Source: HGM04593 sp045660825 (lineage in GTDB: Bacteria; Bacteroidota; Bacteroidia; Bacteroidales; Bacteroidaceae). Taken from it: a stretch of 47,951 bases of DNA. A program made the translations under genes and the position numbers. Shown here one piece after another: positions 1 through 7,535 of this stretch. The notes beneath the pieces are model-generated. The model had not been told where the DNA came from. It did not search any database and was given only the letters and a program-made list of their open reading frames with translations. The stretch's first letter is position 1. The number at the start of each line of letters is the position of its first letter. The DNA is taken from contig JAZREN010000006.1 of assembly GCA_045660825.1 (NCBI GenBank), forward strand, positions 1-47,951, given 5' to 3'.

Positions 1-2
1 AT

Positions 3-179
3 GCTACAGGCAAGAACCAGTCGCGCTGGACACTTCTTAAGGTTGTTGCCGAGACAGGTATCGGCGACATTGAGGCAACTGCGCAGGAGAATATAATATA
101 CGACCTTGTAGGCCGTCGAGTGGAGAATCCTACACGAGGTATTTACATAATAAACGGAAAGAAGACGATTATAAAATAA
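3..179 (+). CDS. C-terminal end of a secreted protein (partial)
   Basis: Only the last 58 codons are inside the window; the gene begins upstream. The frame starting at base 3 stays open to a TAA at 177-179. The protein ends with a YDLVGRR block, a short spacer, GIYIINGKK and a TIIK end. Four other proteins here have the same kind of tail (685, 5068, 11665, 25123). It resembles the short type IX secretion (Por) C-terminal sorting signals of Bacteroidota, so the parent protein is probably exported and surface-bound or released. The catalytic part, if any, is out of view. The tail assignment is by pattern only. Confidence 0.75.
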   Translation, partial: ATGKNQSRWTLLKVVAETGIGDIEATAQENIIYDLVGRRVENPTRGIYIINGKKTIIK

Positions 180-190
180 GAGTTATTTAA

Positions 191-240
191 TATTACAACA
201 GAGTCCACAGATTTTTCGATTTGTGGACTCTGTTGTAATA
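191..240 (+). terminator. Hairpin terminator after the partial CDS
   Basis: Bases 191-209 and 222-240 form a perfect 19-bp inverted repeat with a 12-base T-rich loop; one more A-T pair is possible at 190/241. It begins 11 bases after the stop codon. The arms are T-rich at the 3' end (TGTTGTAATA) and there is no separate U-tract, so it could act in both directions. Confidence 0.7.
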
Positions 241-344
241 TACAAACTGATTATAGCACCACTAGGCAAAAACTGAAATTGTCAATTTTACAACTCCCTC
301 CTGAGTTTATGCCACTATCTTTGTGTCGTAAACAATTAATATAT

Positions 345-512
345 TTAACGTGAGTTCGAAATAAGCTAAATCAAATCGCGAACCTGTCATTCCGACGAGC
401 GTAGCGACGAGGAATCTCAAAAATATCGTACAATAAGAGATCTCTCACGTACGTTCGAGATGACAAAATACGCTAAATTTTAGTATAAATTCTTATATCG
501 AACTCACGTTAA
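345..512. repeat. Nested inverted-repeat element in a gene-free stretch
   Basis: The stretch 241-616 has no credible gene. Inside it, 345-359 (TTAACGTGAGTTCGA) is repeated exactly, inverted, at 498-512. Between these arms, 385-465 is a second, imperfect palindrome: it opens TGTCATTCCGACGAGCG and closes with the inverted counterpart ending CGAGATGACA. The nested architecture of outer arms, spacer and inner palindrome resembles a small non-autonomous element or MITE. I see no ORF in it. Confidence 0.6.
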
Positions 513-538
513 TTAAAACGAAAACCTCGCCATTTATG

Positions 539-546
539 TACTTTTG
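539..546 (+). promoter_or_regulatory. Possible orphan promoter -7 box
   Basis: TACTTTTG at 539-546 fits the Bacteroidota -7 consensus TAnnTTTG and points rightward, but no plus-strand gene follows. About 65 bases downstream is the strong hairpin at 617-653. Together they could define a short RNA of roughly 100 nt. No good -33 element (TTTG or TTG) is visible at the right distance, so this is weak. Confidence 0.25.
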
Positions 547-616
547 TCCTGAAAAATATGACAGGTGACGCTGTCTGATTTGCATGGTATGTTCAAAAAG
601 AGCCGGTTATAAAGCA

Positions 617-653
617 AACTCCTCTGCCTCGACTAAGTCGGGGCAGAGGAGTT
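617..653 (-). terminator. Terminator hairpin after the 685-2640 gene
   Basis: Bases 617-633 pair with 637-653 over 17 bp (one G-T wobble) around a 3-base loop, 31 bases past the stop codon of the minus-strand gene. The minus-strand 3' flank is T-rich (AGTTTGCTTTATAA). The hairpin would also stop a plus-strand transcript. Confidence 0.65.
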
Positions 654-684
654 GTTATAGGGATTTGTTTGATTCTTCCCTTAG

Positions 685-2640
685 TTATTCCACATAGACC
701 TTCTTGTTGCCAATGATATATATGCCCTTAGGAAGACCTTGCAGTTTGTTCACACGGCGGCCATCAATGGTATAGACAGGTAAATCTGTTGTAGCTTCCA
801 CAACGTCAATTCCGGTTGCTTCGCCTACAATGAGAGTGGCATCAACGATGAAACCACCATTGGCAATGATACCATTGCTACCGGTTGGGGTGCCGTCAGC
901 AGCGAGCTGTCCGCCCGGGTCTACGCTATTCCAGTCAACCTTGAAGCGAATACGGTAGGTGCCCGATTCTGCCGGTGCCGGGAATGAAGGACAAGCCATT
1001 GTATTGCGGCTATTGCCGGTGAGATATGAGCCTGCAGAATTATAGCCGCTTGCATCATTATTGAAATCTCCCGAATAGAAACTGAAACTCTTTACCTCGG
1101 TACCCGTCTGGTCGGTGTTGCCTTCGGCAAACGAGAATTGTTTGTCGTTGTTTTCATCAATGAATACATAACCGTGCATCCATGTACCGGTATATGAAAG
1201 TTCTGCTGTCAAACTCTCACCAGGCAAGCACTTCAGATAGTTGCTTTCCTTTGTAGTCAAGTCATTGTAAACCTTACTGCCGGTCACATTCAGGGTCTGT
1301 TTTTCACCACCGGCAGCTGTCAATGACACGGCATTGAGCTTGCGGTCGGTGCGGGTTGCAGTAGTATTCTTCGGGAAATTGACAGGATAAGTGCCGTCAT
1401 CCTCAACTTCGATTTCACCCTCCACTGTAGCAAATACCGCAACGAGGTCTTTGTTTTCGGTCATTACCACAGTGTATTCAGGTTTATAGGAAACGATAGT
1501 TCTGCCTTTACGCCAGCCGTGGAAGAAGAAACCTTCTTTCACCTCTGCCACGACAGTGAGTTCTGTGCCCGGTTCAACATCCAACACCTTCTCACTTGTT
1601 TCCTTGATAGCCACTGTACCACGCTCGGCAACATTGGCCGAGACTTTCAATGTGCGGTGTGTCTGGGCAGCACCAAAATCAAACGGCAAATCATACATTG
1701 TGCCATAGAAACCGGCGTTGGCCGACTCGCCGCCACTCTGATCTATGCGTATGCGGAAACGGCCATTCGTCGCATTGCCTGCAGGCACGGTGAATTCAGC
1801 TTCAATCAATTCACCCAAAGCTGGTTTTACGCTTTGTTCAAAGACACCGTCACCGTCAAAGTCGGCCCATACTGTTACCTCCAGACCTATCTCGTTTACA
1901 CCAAGTAGCTTTGCAGTCAACTTTACATTACCTCCGTGCATCAATTTTGCACGTTCCTTTGTGTATAGTGTATAGCGTCCGGTAGTAGCCGGTTTGTAGT
2001 GCAATTCGGACAACACACCGTCGCCTGTGATATCCACTTGAGTCAAGCGGGTCTTTGCCGAATATGTTCCACAAGGCATTCTGTAAGCAGCGATAGCAGG
2101 GCATACATCGGGGTCTTCATCGGCAGGGGGCTCCGGAGCAGATGTGTTATAACTTGTCTCCTTGATTTCCCAATACGAATTACCACGACCTGTCTTCACA
2201 TAGTAGGCTACAACACCGGTAGCACCTTTGTTGAGGCCGAGTGTCGCATCTTCGTTGTAGTTGATTGTACCTTGGTCGTTGGAAGCCAGGAAATATGTAG
2301 TGCCGCTGCCGGTTGTACCTGCACCGGTGCTTACATAATATTCCACGGGGTCATTACCCAAGCTTACATTTGTGCTCAATGTTATATTGGACGACTGCAT
2401 ATATGTTTCAGTCGCAACATTCTTGATGTAATAGCAGTTGTCCTTGCCTGTAGGGATAAACTGCCACACGTACACGCCATTGTCTGCATTCAGTGCACCG
2501 GTCTGCATCATCCCGTCTGCTGCGTAGATATACGAGCCCGATTCACCATTGCGGTTGATTGTGTAATATTTGTCTTGCTCAAAAGCCCAACCTTGTAAAA
2601 CAGCGACCAAAGACAAAAATAGGATGAATATCTTTTTCAT
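685..2640 (-). CDS. Secreted multi-domain protein with sorting-type tail
   Basis: 651 residues of unknown function. I chose the ATG at 2640 because it gives a signal peptide at once (MKKIFILFLSLVAVLQGWA); the open frame continues 30 codons upstream without export features. After the signal, residues ~20-150 form a ricin-like module of the type YYTINRNGESG...VYVWQF...YYIKN...YMQSS; a related segment occurs in the 5068-6837 protein. Residues ~330-405 resemble a divergent InlB-type beta repeat (GTVAIKE...GTELTVVAEVKEGFFFHGW). Residues ~420-605 look like a GEVED-type beta-sandwich. The end is YTIDGRR...GIYIIGNKKVYVE. No catalytic motif is seen, so it is more likely a binding or adhesion protein. 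It lies 94 bases behind the sulfatase on the same strand and may be co-transcribed with it. Confidence 0.8.
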   Translation of the reverse strand: MKKIFILFLSLVAVLQGWAFEQDKYYTINRNGESGSYIYAADGMMQTGALNADNGVYVWQFIPTGKDNCYYIKNVATETYMQSSNITLSTNVSLGNDPVEYYVSTGAGTTGSGTTYFLASNDQGTINYNEDATLGLNKGATGVVAYYVKTGRGNSYWEIKETSYNTSAPEPPADEDPDVCPAIAAYRMPCGTYSAKTRLTQVDITGDGVLSELHYKPATTGRYTLYTKERAKLMHGGNVKLTAKLLGVNEIGLEVTVWADFDGDGVFEQSVKPALGELIEAEFTVPAGNATNGRFRIRIDQSGGESANAGFYGTMYDLPFDFGAAQTHRTLKVSANVAERGTVAIKETSEKVLDVEPGTELTVVAEVKEGFFFHGWRKGRTIVSYKPEYTVVMTENKDLVAVFATVEGEIEVEDDGTYPVNFPKNTTATRTDRKLNAVSLTAAGGEKQTLNVTGSKVYNDLTTKESNYLKCLPGESLTAELSYTGTWMHGYVFIDENNDKQFSFAEGNTDQTGTEVKSFSFYSGDFNNDASGYNSAGSYLTGNSRNTMACPSFPAPAESGTYRIRFKVDWNSVDPGGQLAADGTPTGSNGIIANGGFIVDATLIVGEATGIDVVEATTDLPVYTIDGRRVNKLQGLPKGIYIIGNKKVYVE

Positions 2641-2734
2641 ATGGATTTCTTTGTTTAAAGATGTTGAAAAATCCGGAATAGCCAAAGCACACCCGGCATC
2701 CGGGGTACTTTGCGTATTCCAATGATTCACTACA

Positions 2735-4351
2735 TTATCTCTTTGTTGATTCTCCTGGCATAGTCACTTTGAACAGGTCGCTGGTTATATGCTCCTGGTT
2801 GATGATTTGTACCATCTTTTGAACCACATCAGGATTTTCTGCGGCAACGTCAGTGTCTTCGTGCACGTCAACAGCGAGATCGTACAACTGTGTCGCACCA
2901 TTCTTCACCACCAACTTCCAGTCGCCCATACGCAACGCCATCATGTTGGTTTCGTGGAATTCCCAGTAGAGGAATTCATGCTTTTCCTGTTCAGCATCAT
3001 TTCCACGAAGGGTATTATTGAACGAGATACCGTCCCAATATTGTGTAGCTGTGCTCGCCTTGCGACTATAAGCATCGCCGTTGAGTCCTGCATAATCGAG
3101 GAGCGTAGGCATAAGATCATAGAATGCCAGCTGGTGATCGTTTACTGTACCTGCAGGAACCCCGGGACCTTTGACAATAAATGGAACACGGATACCACCT
3201 TCGTGTGTAGAACGCTTGGTTCCACGCAACAGGCCGTCACGGTTGAACCAATCTGGGTCAGCTCCACCTTCTTCGTGAGGACCGTTATCCGATGTGAAGA
3301 TCACGAGAGTATTGTCTGCAAGACCCTTTTCTTCCAACTTCGCGAAAATTTCGCCCACCTGGGTGTCGAGACGAGTAATCATGGCTGCAAATTGGGCATG
3401 TCGGTTGGAATTCTTGTAATACCAAGAGGAGAATGCGCCACCAAAACCACTATCGTCACATTCAAACGCCTGGATATACTTTTGCAGAATACTGTCATTA
3501 GGCTGCCACAACTCGGCGTGAGGCAGAGTATAGGTAAATATACCAAGGAATGGCTTGCCGGCCTCCTGACGGTCAATCCAATCCAAAGCATATTGGTGAA
3601 TGAGGTCGGCAGTGTATTGCTCACGATTTTCATAGTCGGCATTTCCTGACGACACATCACGATGCTGGATATTTTGCTTCAATGTATCTACCACAATATG
3701 CTTGTCGCCATACTTCTCGGGATCGTAACGGTTCAAGAAGTTTGGATAGTATGTGTGTGCCTGGAATTGGCAGATTGGACCATAGTAGCAGTCGATGCCA
3801 CGTTTGTTGGGCAATGAAGCCGAACTGCTGGTGGCAGAGGCACTGGTAATGGTGTTGCCATCTGCATCCACTTTATAGGTATCGGGGTAGTTCATGTTGT
3901 AGTAACCACCGGCCCACTTTCCGAACATACCGGTGCTATAGCCTGCTTCCTTAAACAATTCAGGCACAATCTTATGTGTGTTCTTATAAGGCTCCTGACC
4001 AATGATATGATAGTCCGGATTCGAACCAAACATGTTTTCCCTACGTGCACTTTGCCAGTACTCGCGATTACCACGTACGTGGACGTGGCCTGTATGTTGG
4101 CCTGTCATGAAACAAGCACGCGATGGAGCACTCACCGGGCTACCGGCATAGGCCTGTGTAAAGCGCATGCCCTCAGCAGCCATTTTGTCCAAGTTGGGCG
4201 TGGAAATCAATTGTTGACCATAGCAACCCAAATCACCGTATCCCATATCGTCGCACATTATATATATAATGTTAGGACGATCTTGTGCTTGTGCTGAAGC
4301 CACTACTGGCAGGATACCGGCGAAAAGCATTAATGCATTCTTTTTATTCAT
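2735..4351 (-). CDS. Secreted sulfatase, family S1 (Ser-type)
   Basis: 538 residues with a signal peptide (about 1-22). Sulfatases of this alkaline-phosphatase fold cleave sulfate esters from sugars in the periplasm. The active-site signature is S74-A-P-S-R78, the serine version of C/S-x-P-x-R. The serine must be oxidised to formylglycine by an anaerobic sulfatase-maturating radical-SAM enzyme, which is not in the window. D34-D35 and the later TSDNG motif supply calcium ligands. GKW is followed by AGG instead of the usual HLG, a variant whose meaning I cannot judge. The TKRSTHEGGIRVP block is typical of the family. Substrate is not predictable from sequence; the GH20 and GH31 nearby make sulfated host glycans plausible. 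Confidence 0.92.
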   Translation of the reverse strand: MNKKNALMLFAGILPVVASAQAQDRPNIIYIMCDDMGYGDLGCYGQQLISTPNLDKMAAEGMRFTQAYAGSPVSAPSRACFMTGQHTGHVHVRGNREYWQSARRENMFGSNPDYHIIGQEPYKNTHKIVPELFKEAGYSTGMFGKWAGGYYNMNYPDTYKVDADGNTITSASATSSSASLPNKRGIDCYYGPICQFQAHTYYPNFLNRYDPEKYGDKHIVVDTLKQNIQHRDVSSGNADYENREQYTADLIHQYALDWIDRQEAGKPFLGIFTYTLPHAELWQPNDSILQKYIQAFECDDSGFGGAFSSWYYKNSNRHAQFAAMITRLDTQVGEIFAKLEEKGLADNTLVIFTSDNGPHEEGGADPDWFNRDGLLRGTKRSTHEGGIRVPFIVKGPGVPAGTVNDHQLAFYDLMPTLLDYAGLNGDAYSRKASTATQYWDGISFNNTLRGNDAEQEKHEFLYWEFHETNMMALRMGDWKLVVKNGATQLYDLAVDVHEDTDVAAENPDVVQKMVQIINQEHITSDLFKVTMPGESTKR

Positions 4352-4379
4352 ACTAACTATCGGTTTTGTATTCTTGATT

Positions 4380-4412
4380 CAAATGTAAAAAAATATATGA
4401 TTTTGTTTACAA
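4380..4412 (-). promoter_or_regulatory. Candidate sulfatase promoter
   Basis: On the minus strand TACATTTG (4387-4380) matches the Bacteroidota -7 box TAnnTTTG, and TTG (4412-4410) lies 22 bases upstream as a -33 element; the usual spacing is 19-21. The box ends 28 bases before the sulfatase ATG. Confidence 0.5.
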
Positions 4413-4435
4413 TCTAAATGTTTTTTTCAAAAAAA

Positions 4436-4465
4436 CGGAGCAGGTCTCCGGAAAGGCCTGCTCCG
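4436..4465 (-). terminator. Rho-independent terminator for the small peptide gene
   Basis: CGGAGCAGG (4436-4444) pairs with CCTGCTCCG (4457-4465). On the minus strand the stem is followed directly by a run of seven T residues after the closing CCG. Its orientation fits transcripts coming from 4802 (the 54-residue peptide gene) and shields the sulfatase promoter. Confidence 0.75.
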
Positions 4466-4517
4466 CAACTTAAACTAATGAAAAAATTTACTTTGGAAAG
4501 TAAATGCGTGTAGTTTT

Positions 4518-4539
4518 ATTAGTTCCAAAGGTTGCCCCA
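4518..4539 (-). pseudogene. Second copy of the WGNLWN peptide tail
   Basis: On the minus strand this segment reads S-Q-W-G-N-L-W-N-stop (a second TAA follows at once). It matches the end of the 4638-4802 peptide over 22 bases with three differences, all synonymous in the WGNLWN codons. In frame upstream is only a 24-codon ORF that runs through the palindromic repeat at 4559-4607. It looks like the remaining tail of a second peptide gene, or a duplicated 3' end. I see no complete gene here. Confidence 0.5.
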
Positions 4540-4558
4540 TTGGCTCGCTTTTTTATCA

Positions 4559-4607
4559 GCGACCCGCGGGGCGCAACCTGTGTCTGCGCTGCCCGCGACC
4601 ATTCGCT
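4559..4607. repeat. GC-rich palindromic repeat, copy 1
   Basis: The core GACCCGCGGGGCGCAACC ... TGCGCTGCCCGCGACCA folds on itself and has a close relative at 15692-15740. This copy sits between the two WGNLWN-tail copies (4518-4539 and 4637-4658), so like copy 2 it is bracketed by direct repeats. Confidence 0.65.
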
Positions 4608-4637
4608 AAAAAGCTCACCGATAGGTCAATTTGTGGA

Positions 4638-4802
4638 TTAGTTCCACAAATTGCCCCACTCACCGCGGCTGCCGCCCGAGAGCTGGCCACCGTTTGAGGT
4701 ATCTACTGTCTTTTCGTTATCCATTTTGAGTGAAGCTGCAAGCATTGCCTCCGCCTTAACATTTACCTCTACCATGAGAGGTGATACATAAGTCTTCTTC
4801 AT
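4638..4802 (-). CDS. 54-residue peptide with WGNLWN tail
   Basis: ATG at 4802, TAA at 4640-4638. The peptide begins MKKTYVSPLMVEVNV and ends GGQLSGGSRGEWGNLWN. It belongs by appearance to the short Bacteroidales peptides that start MKKxYxxP, carry a small-residue segment (here MLAAS) and have a variable tail; their function is unknown to me. There is no hydrophobic signal peptide. The N-terminal part followed by a Gly-rich segment and an aromatic end is reminiscent of a leader-core peptide, but no modification enzyme is nearby. The stop codon lies in the loop of an 11-bp hairpin (4627-4637/4643-4653). A terminator follows at 4436-4465, supporting a separate transcription unit. Confidence 0.65.
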   Translation of the reverse strand: MKKTYVSPLMVEVNVKAEAMLAASLKMDNEKTVDTSNGGQLSGGSRGEWGNLWN

Positions 4803-4828
4803 ATATCTGTTTAATTTTATTTATTTCA

Positions 4829-5060
4829 TTTTTTGGACAGAAGAACAAAAGTTAGGTACGCGCTTCTAGGTGTAGGCAATTAACCAACAACTGCGTTGTT
4901 GTAATGCGCACTTTGCGCATTAGGATAAACAGATTTTTAAAAATGTATGCAAATGCATTTGAATACAGCTTTTAACAATCTGTTTATCTGTTCCATTGCA
5001 TATCTTTCGAACCGGTTTATGTACACAAATTCTTATGTACTTATGTTCTTATGTCTAAAA
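4829..5060. repeat. Inverted-repeat-bounded element A
   Basis: The left end carries GGACAGAA-GAACAAAA-G (4835-4851) and the right end carries the inverted version (about 5040-5060), both built from an 8-bp unit GRACAWAA. Inside are a hairpin AATGCGCA/TGCGCATT (4903-4921) and a 12-bp stem, GATAAACAGATT (4924-4935) with AATCTGTTTATC (4977-4988). The terminal repeats match those of the elements at 19214, 20795 and 32468, but the conserved hairpin-loop sequence of those elements is absent, so this is a divergent or gutted relative. No ORF is seen. Confidence 0.55.
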
Positions 5061-5067
5061 TTTATTC

Positions 5068-6837
5068 TTACTTAACAAGAACTTTTTTGCCACCAACAAT
5101 GTAGATACCGGGAGCTGTGATAGCCTCTACCTTGCGGCCAGTGAGGTCATAGATTGCCTTAACCTCGTTCTCCACCTCTACATTCTCAATTGCAGTAGTG
5201 CCCTCGCCGAAACGGAAGCTGAAGTTTGCTGCACCCTGTGCTGCTGCTGGAACTGCGCTTGCCGGCAAGTATGCCTTGTATGCGTTGTTGAGGAATACGT
5301 TTACTGAGCCTGAAGCAGAGCTGAGGGCTACAGTGCTCATCTGTGTCTTGTAAAGGCCGGTCTCACCTTCTACCACACCAAGTACATAAGCCTGGCCAAT
5401 GATGTTGGTGTTGATGACTGTACCCTTGAGAAGATTGCCGCTTACGGCTGCTGCGTCAGTCTCTGATACACTGAAAGTGTACTCACCCTCTGCGCCCTCA
5501 AGGATAACGGCTGTGTTTGCCGGGATAACATCCTCAATCTGTGTCAATGTAACTTTCTCACCATTGAAGCCTTCTGCTGTAATGTAGTATGCCTTTACAT
5601 TCTCGGGGATTGCAACCTCGACAGGTGCATAGAATGTTGCATAGCCTGCGCTGCTGATGTTTGCCTTGAATGAAGCTACTTCTGTAACCTCATATACATA
5701 GTGGATAGTCCAACCGCCGGTACCTGTATTGTATGTCGGAGTGCCGCCTGCACCATTCTGGGCGTTAATCCAGTTGCTGCCTTTTACAAAGCGTACAAGG
5801 TTGGCATCGTTGCTGCCTGTGATGTAGATGTTTGAATCTCCGTCACCGTTGAAGTTGGTTGAGCTGCTGCCCTGTGATGTAGGGTTGGTTGCAGTAAATT
5901 TAGCAGCATTGTCAATTGTTCCAAAATCCTTTGGTGATGATGCTTGCATGTATGTGCCGTCCAATTTTCTCAAATAGTATGAACCGGCCTGGCCTGCGTT
6001 CACAGGCTCCCAAACAAAGATTGCATCGTTTGTAAACTCCTCCTCGCTATAAGGTGCTGCGCCAGTGTTGCCCACAAACCAACGGTTGTTTGTGTAAGAG
6101 AGGTTCTTGATAGCAATGTTTGTAGCCTCTGTCTTTGCCATCAAGTCGCCGGCTGTTACCTGTGTGAGGTATGAAACTTCTGCGGGTTCTTCAGGGAGCT
6201 CGGGAGTTGCAACCTCAGTGTCAATAGTCACCTTGAACAATCCATAGAAGCAACCATAGGCTGTGTAGTTATTGACAATATTCAACTTGAGTGTTACTGT
6301 ACCATTCACGGCCTTGATTGGAGTAGTTGGAACAAGGTTTACAGTTACGCTCTCGCCGCCGTTTGAGTTTACCTTGATTGCAACATCGTTATGTTGAGCT
6401 ACTGTGGCGTCATCCTGCTTTAGAATGAAATCAATATGCTGTGCGTTTGCATTGTCGCCCTGGAATGCTCCACCGCCATTCAAAGCAACGCTCTTGAGTG
6501 TTATGGCCGTGAATTCGTAGTTGTCGGGAACTCCTGCAATGGTAAGTGTTATTACGCCCGCCGCATCACCGGTCATGTCCTTTGTGTTCTTGTCGGGGCA
6601 AAGGATGCTTGAATTAGGGAATGTTTCGCTGTTTGCACCAAATGCTTTCCAATTGTAGTTACAAGCGATAGTTGAGGTGATGCCTGTTGCATCAACATCG
6701 CCAGTGCCTGTCACTGTAACATTTGCGTCAGTGCCTGCCGCACCGTTGTTTCTTGAGAATGTCAAGTCAATTGCATTCTGCGCCATTGTTGCTCCACAGA
6801 AGAGCGCAAGCGCGATTGTGAGTAAAAGTTTCTTCAT
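5068..6837 (-). CDS. Secreted protein with ricin-like module and sorting-type tail
   Basis: 589 residues of unknown function. The ATG at 6837 gives an immediate signal peptide (MKKLLLTIALALFCGATMAQ), so the nine upstream codons are not used. Residues ~20-215 are a beta-rich domain without a recognised motif. Residues ~230-390 hold a segment (AIFVWEPVNAG...SYYLRKLDGTYMQAS) like the ricin-like module of the 685-2640 protein. Residues ~395-540 contain the Bacteroidales pattern SSAGYATFYAPVEVAIP...VKAYYI. The end is IYDLTGRK...GIYIVGGKKVLVK. No catalytic residues are evident; probably a surface or extracellular binding protein. Confidence 0.8.
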   Translation of the reverse strand: MKKLLLTIALALFCGATMAQNAIDLTFSRNNGAAGTDANVTVTGTGDVDATGITSTIACNYNWKAFGANSETFPNSSILCPDKNTKDMTGDAAGVITLTIAGVPDNYEFTAITLKSVALNGGGAFQGDNANAQHIDFILKQDDATVAQHNDVAIKVNSNGGESVTVNLVPTTPIKAVNGTVTLKLNIVNNYTAYGCFYGLFKVTIDTEVATPELPEEPAEVSYLTQVTAGDLMAKTEATNIAIKNLSYTNNRWFVGNTGAAPYSEEEFTNDAIFVWEPVNAGQAGSYYLRKLDGTYMQASSPKDFGTIDNAAKFTATNPTSQGSSSTNFNGDGDSNIYITGSNDANLVRFVKGSNWINAQNGAGGTPTYNTGTGGWTIHYVYEVTEVASFKANISSAGYATFYAPVEVAIPENVKAYYITAEGFNGEKVTLTQIEDVIPANTAVILEGAEGEYTFSVSETDAAAVSGNLLKGTVINTNIIGQAYVLGVVEGETGLYKTQMSTVALSSASGSVNVFLNNAYKAYLPASAVPAAAQGAANFSFRFGEGTTAIENVEVENEVKAIYDLTGRKVEAITAPGIYIVGGKKVLVK

Positions 6838-6872
6838 ATAGTTAAATTTTGAATTATAAGTCATTATGAACG

Positions 6873-6880
6873 CAAAAATA
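6873..6880 (-). promoter_or_regulatory. -7 box for the 5068-6837 gene
   Basis: TATTTTTG on the minus strand matches TAnnTTTG and ends 35 bases before the ATG at 6837. No convincing -33 box at standard spacing. Confidence 0.4.
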
Positions 6881-6930
6881 GCTAACAGAAAACAATTTAC
6901 CCCCCCATTTAGTTAAAAGATGTTAAAAGT

Positions 6931-7155
6931 GACTAAGGGAGCTAAGGGAGCTAAGGGAGCTAAAGGCTACTAAGGCTACTAAGGGTGCTAAGGGAGCTAA
7001 GGGTTACTAAGGGGACTAAAGGCTGCTAAGGGAGCTAAAGGCTATTAAGGGAACTAAAAGAAAAACATTAGTGTTCCTTAGTTCTCCTTAATGTTCTTTA
7101 ATGTTCCTTTTTTAAAACTCCTTAATGTTCCTTTGCTTTTTTGTGTTCTTTTTCC
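6931..7155. repeat. Degenerate 9-mer tandem repeats in two orientations
   Basis: From 6931 to 7061 the DNA is an imperfect array of CTAAGGGAG-like units of 8-10 bases. From about 7071 to 7155 the opposite orientation appears (TTCCTTAGT, TCCTTAATGT). The halves could pair as one long imperfect hairpin. The right part runs into the 3' end of the SemiSWEET gene and encodes its lysine- and asparagine-rich tail. Shorter arrays of the same type lie at 11271-11327 and around 11610-11660. Confidence 0.7.
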
Positions 7156-7435
7156 TTTTCAAGTAGTCGTTGTGGATTTTTATTGCAAAGATGATGCCGC
7201 TGCAGGCGCAGGTGACAGCATTGGTGATGAACATTGACCATATGACGCCGCCGGGGTGCAGCACGCCCTGTAGCATAAAGGCGAAGGCTCCGATGGCCAT
7301 CATGAGGAACGTGGGAAGGGCAATGCCGTCGGTGTTGCGCGTGCGTATGGTGGTGATGGCTTGTGGCAGGAATCCCAGAATGAGCCCAATGCTTGCCACA
7401 TAGCCGCAGATTGTGTAAAGGGTTGATTGTTCCAT
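7112..7435 (-). CDS. SemiSWEET family sugar transporter
   Basis: 107 residues with three predicted membrane helices (about 6-26, 39-58, 65-88), the architecture of bacterial SemiSWEETs, which dimerise and carry sugars down their gradient across the inner membrane. The PQ-loop motif is visible as GFLPQ (P24-Q25) with the following T-x-x-I-x-x-R-N-T. Length fits the family except for the last ~12 residues (KNTKKQRNIKEF), which come from the repeat array. No sugar-specific neighbour hints at the substrate. Confidence 0.88.
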   Translation of the reverse strand: MEQSTLYTICGYVASIGLILGFLPQAITTIRTRNTDGIALPTFLMMAIGAFAFMLQGVLHPGGVIWSMFITNAVTCACSGIIFAIKIHNDYLKRKKNTKKQRNIKEF

Positions 7436-7483
7436 AGTCGTTTTTATTTCATAACAATGGAAGTGGCAAAAGGGTTGTCATTT

Positions 7484-7535
7484 AATCTCCCTCCGCTACG
7501 CTCGTCCCTCTTTTCTGGAAAGAGGGACAGTTTTT
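7484..7535. repeat. CTCCCTC palindromic repeat, unit 1
   Basis: Starts AATCTCCCTCCG and contains the hairpin GTCCCTCTTT/AAAGAGGGAC (7504-7513/7519-7528), then a T-run. It abuts the stop codon of the DUF559 gene. It belongs to the family described at 7931-8199. Confidence 0.7.

Noticed and set aside
6931..7061. Possible CRISPR array
   Set aside because: Units are 8-10 bases, imperfect and contiguous, without unique spacers; no cas genes.
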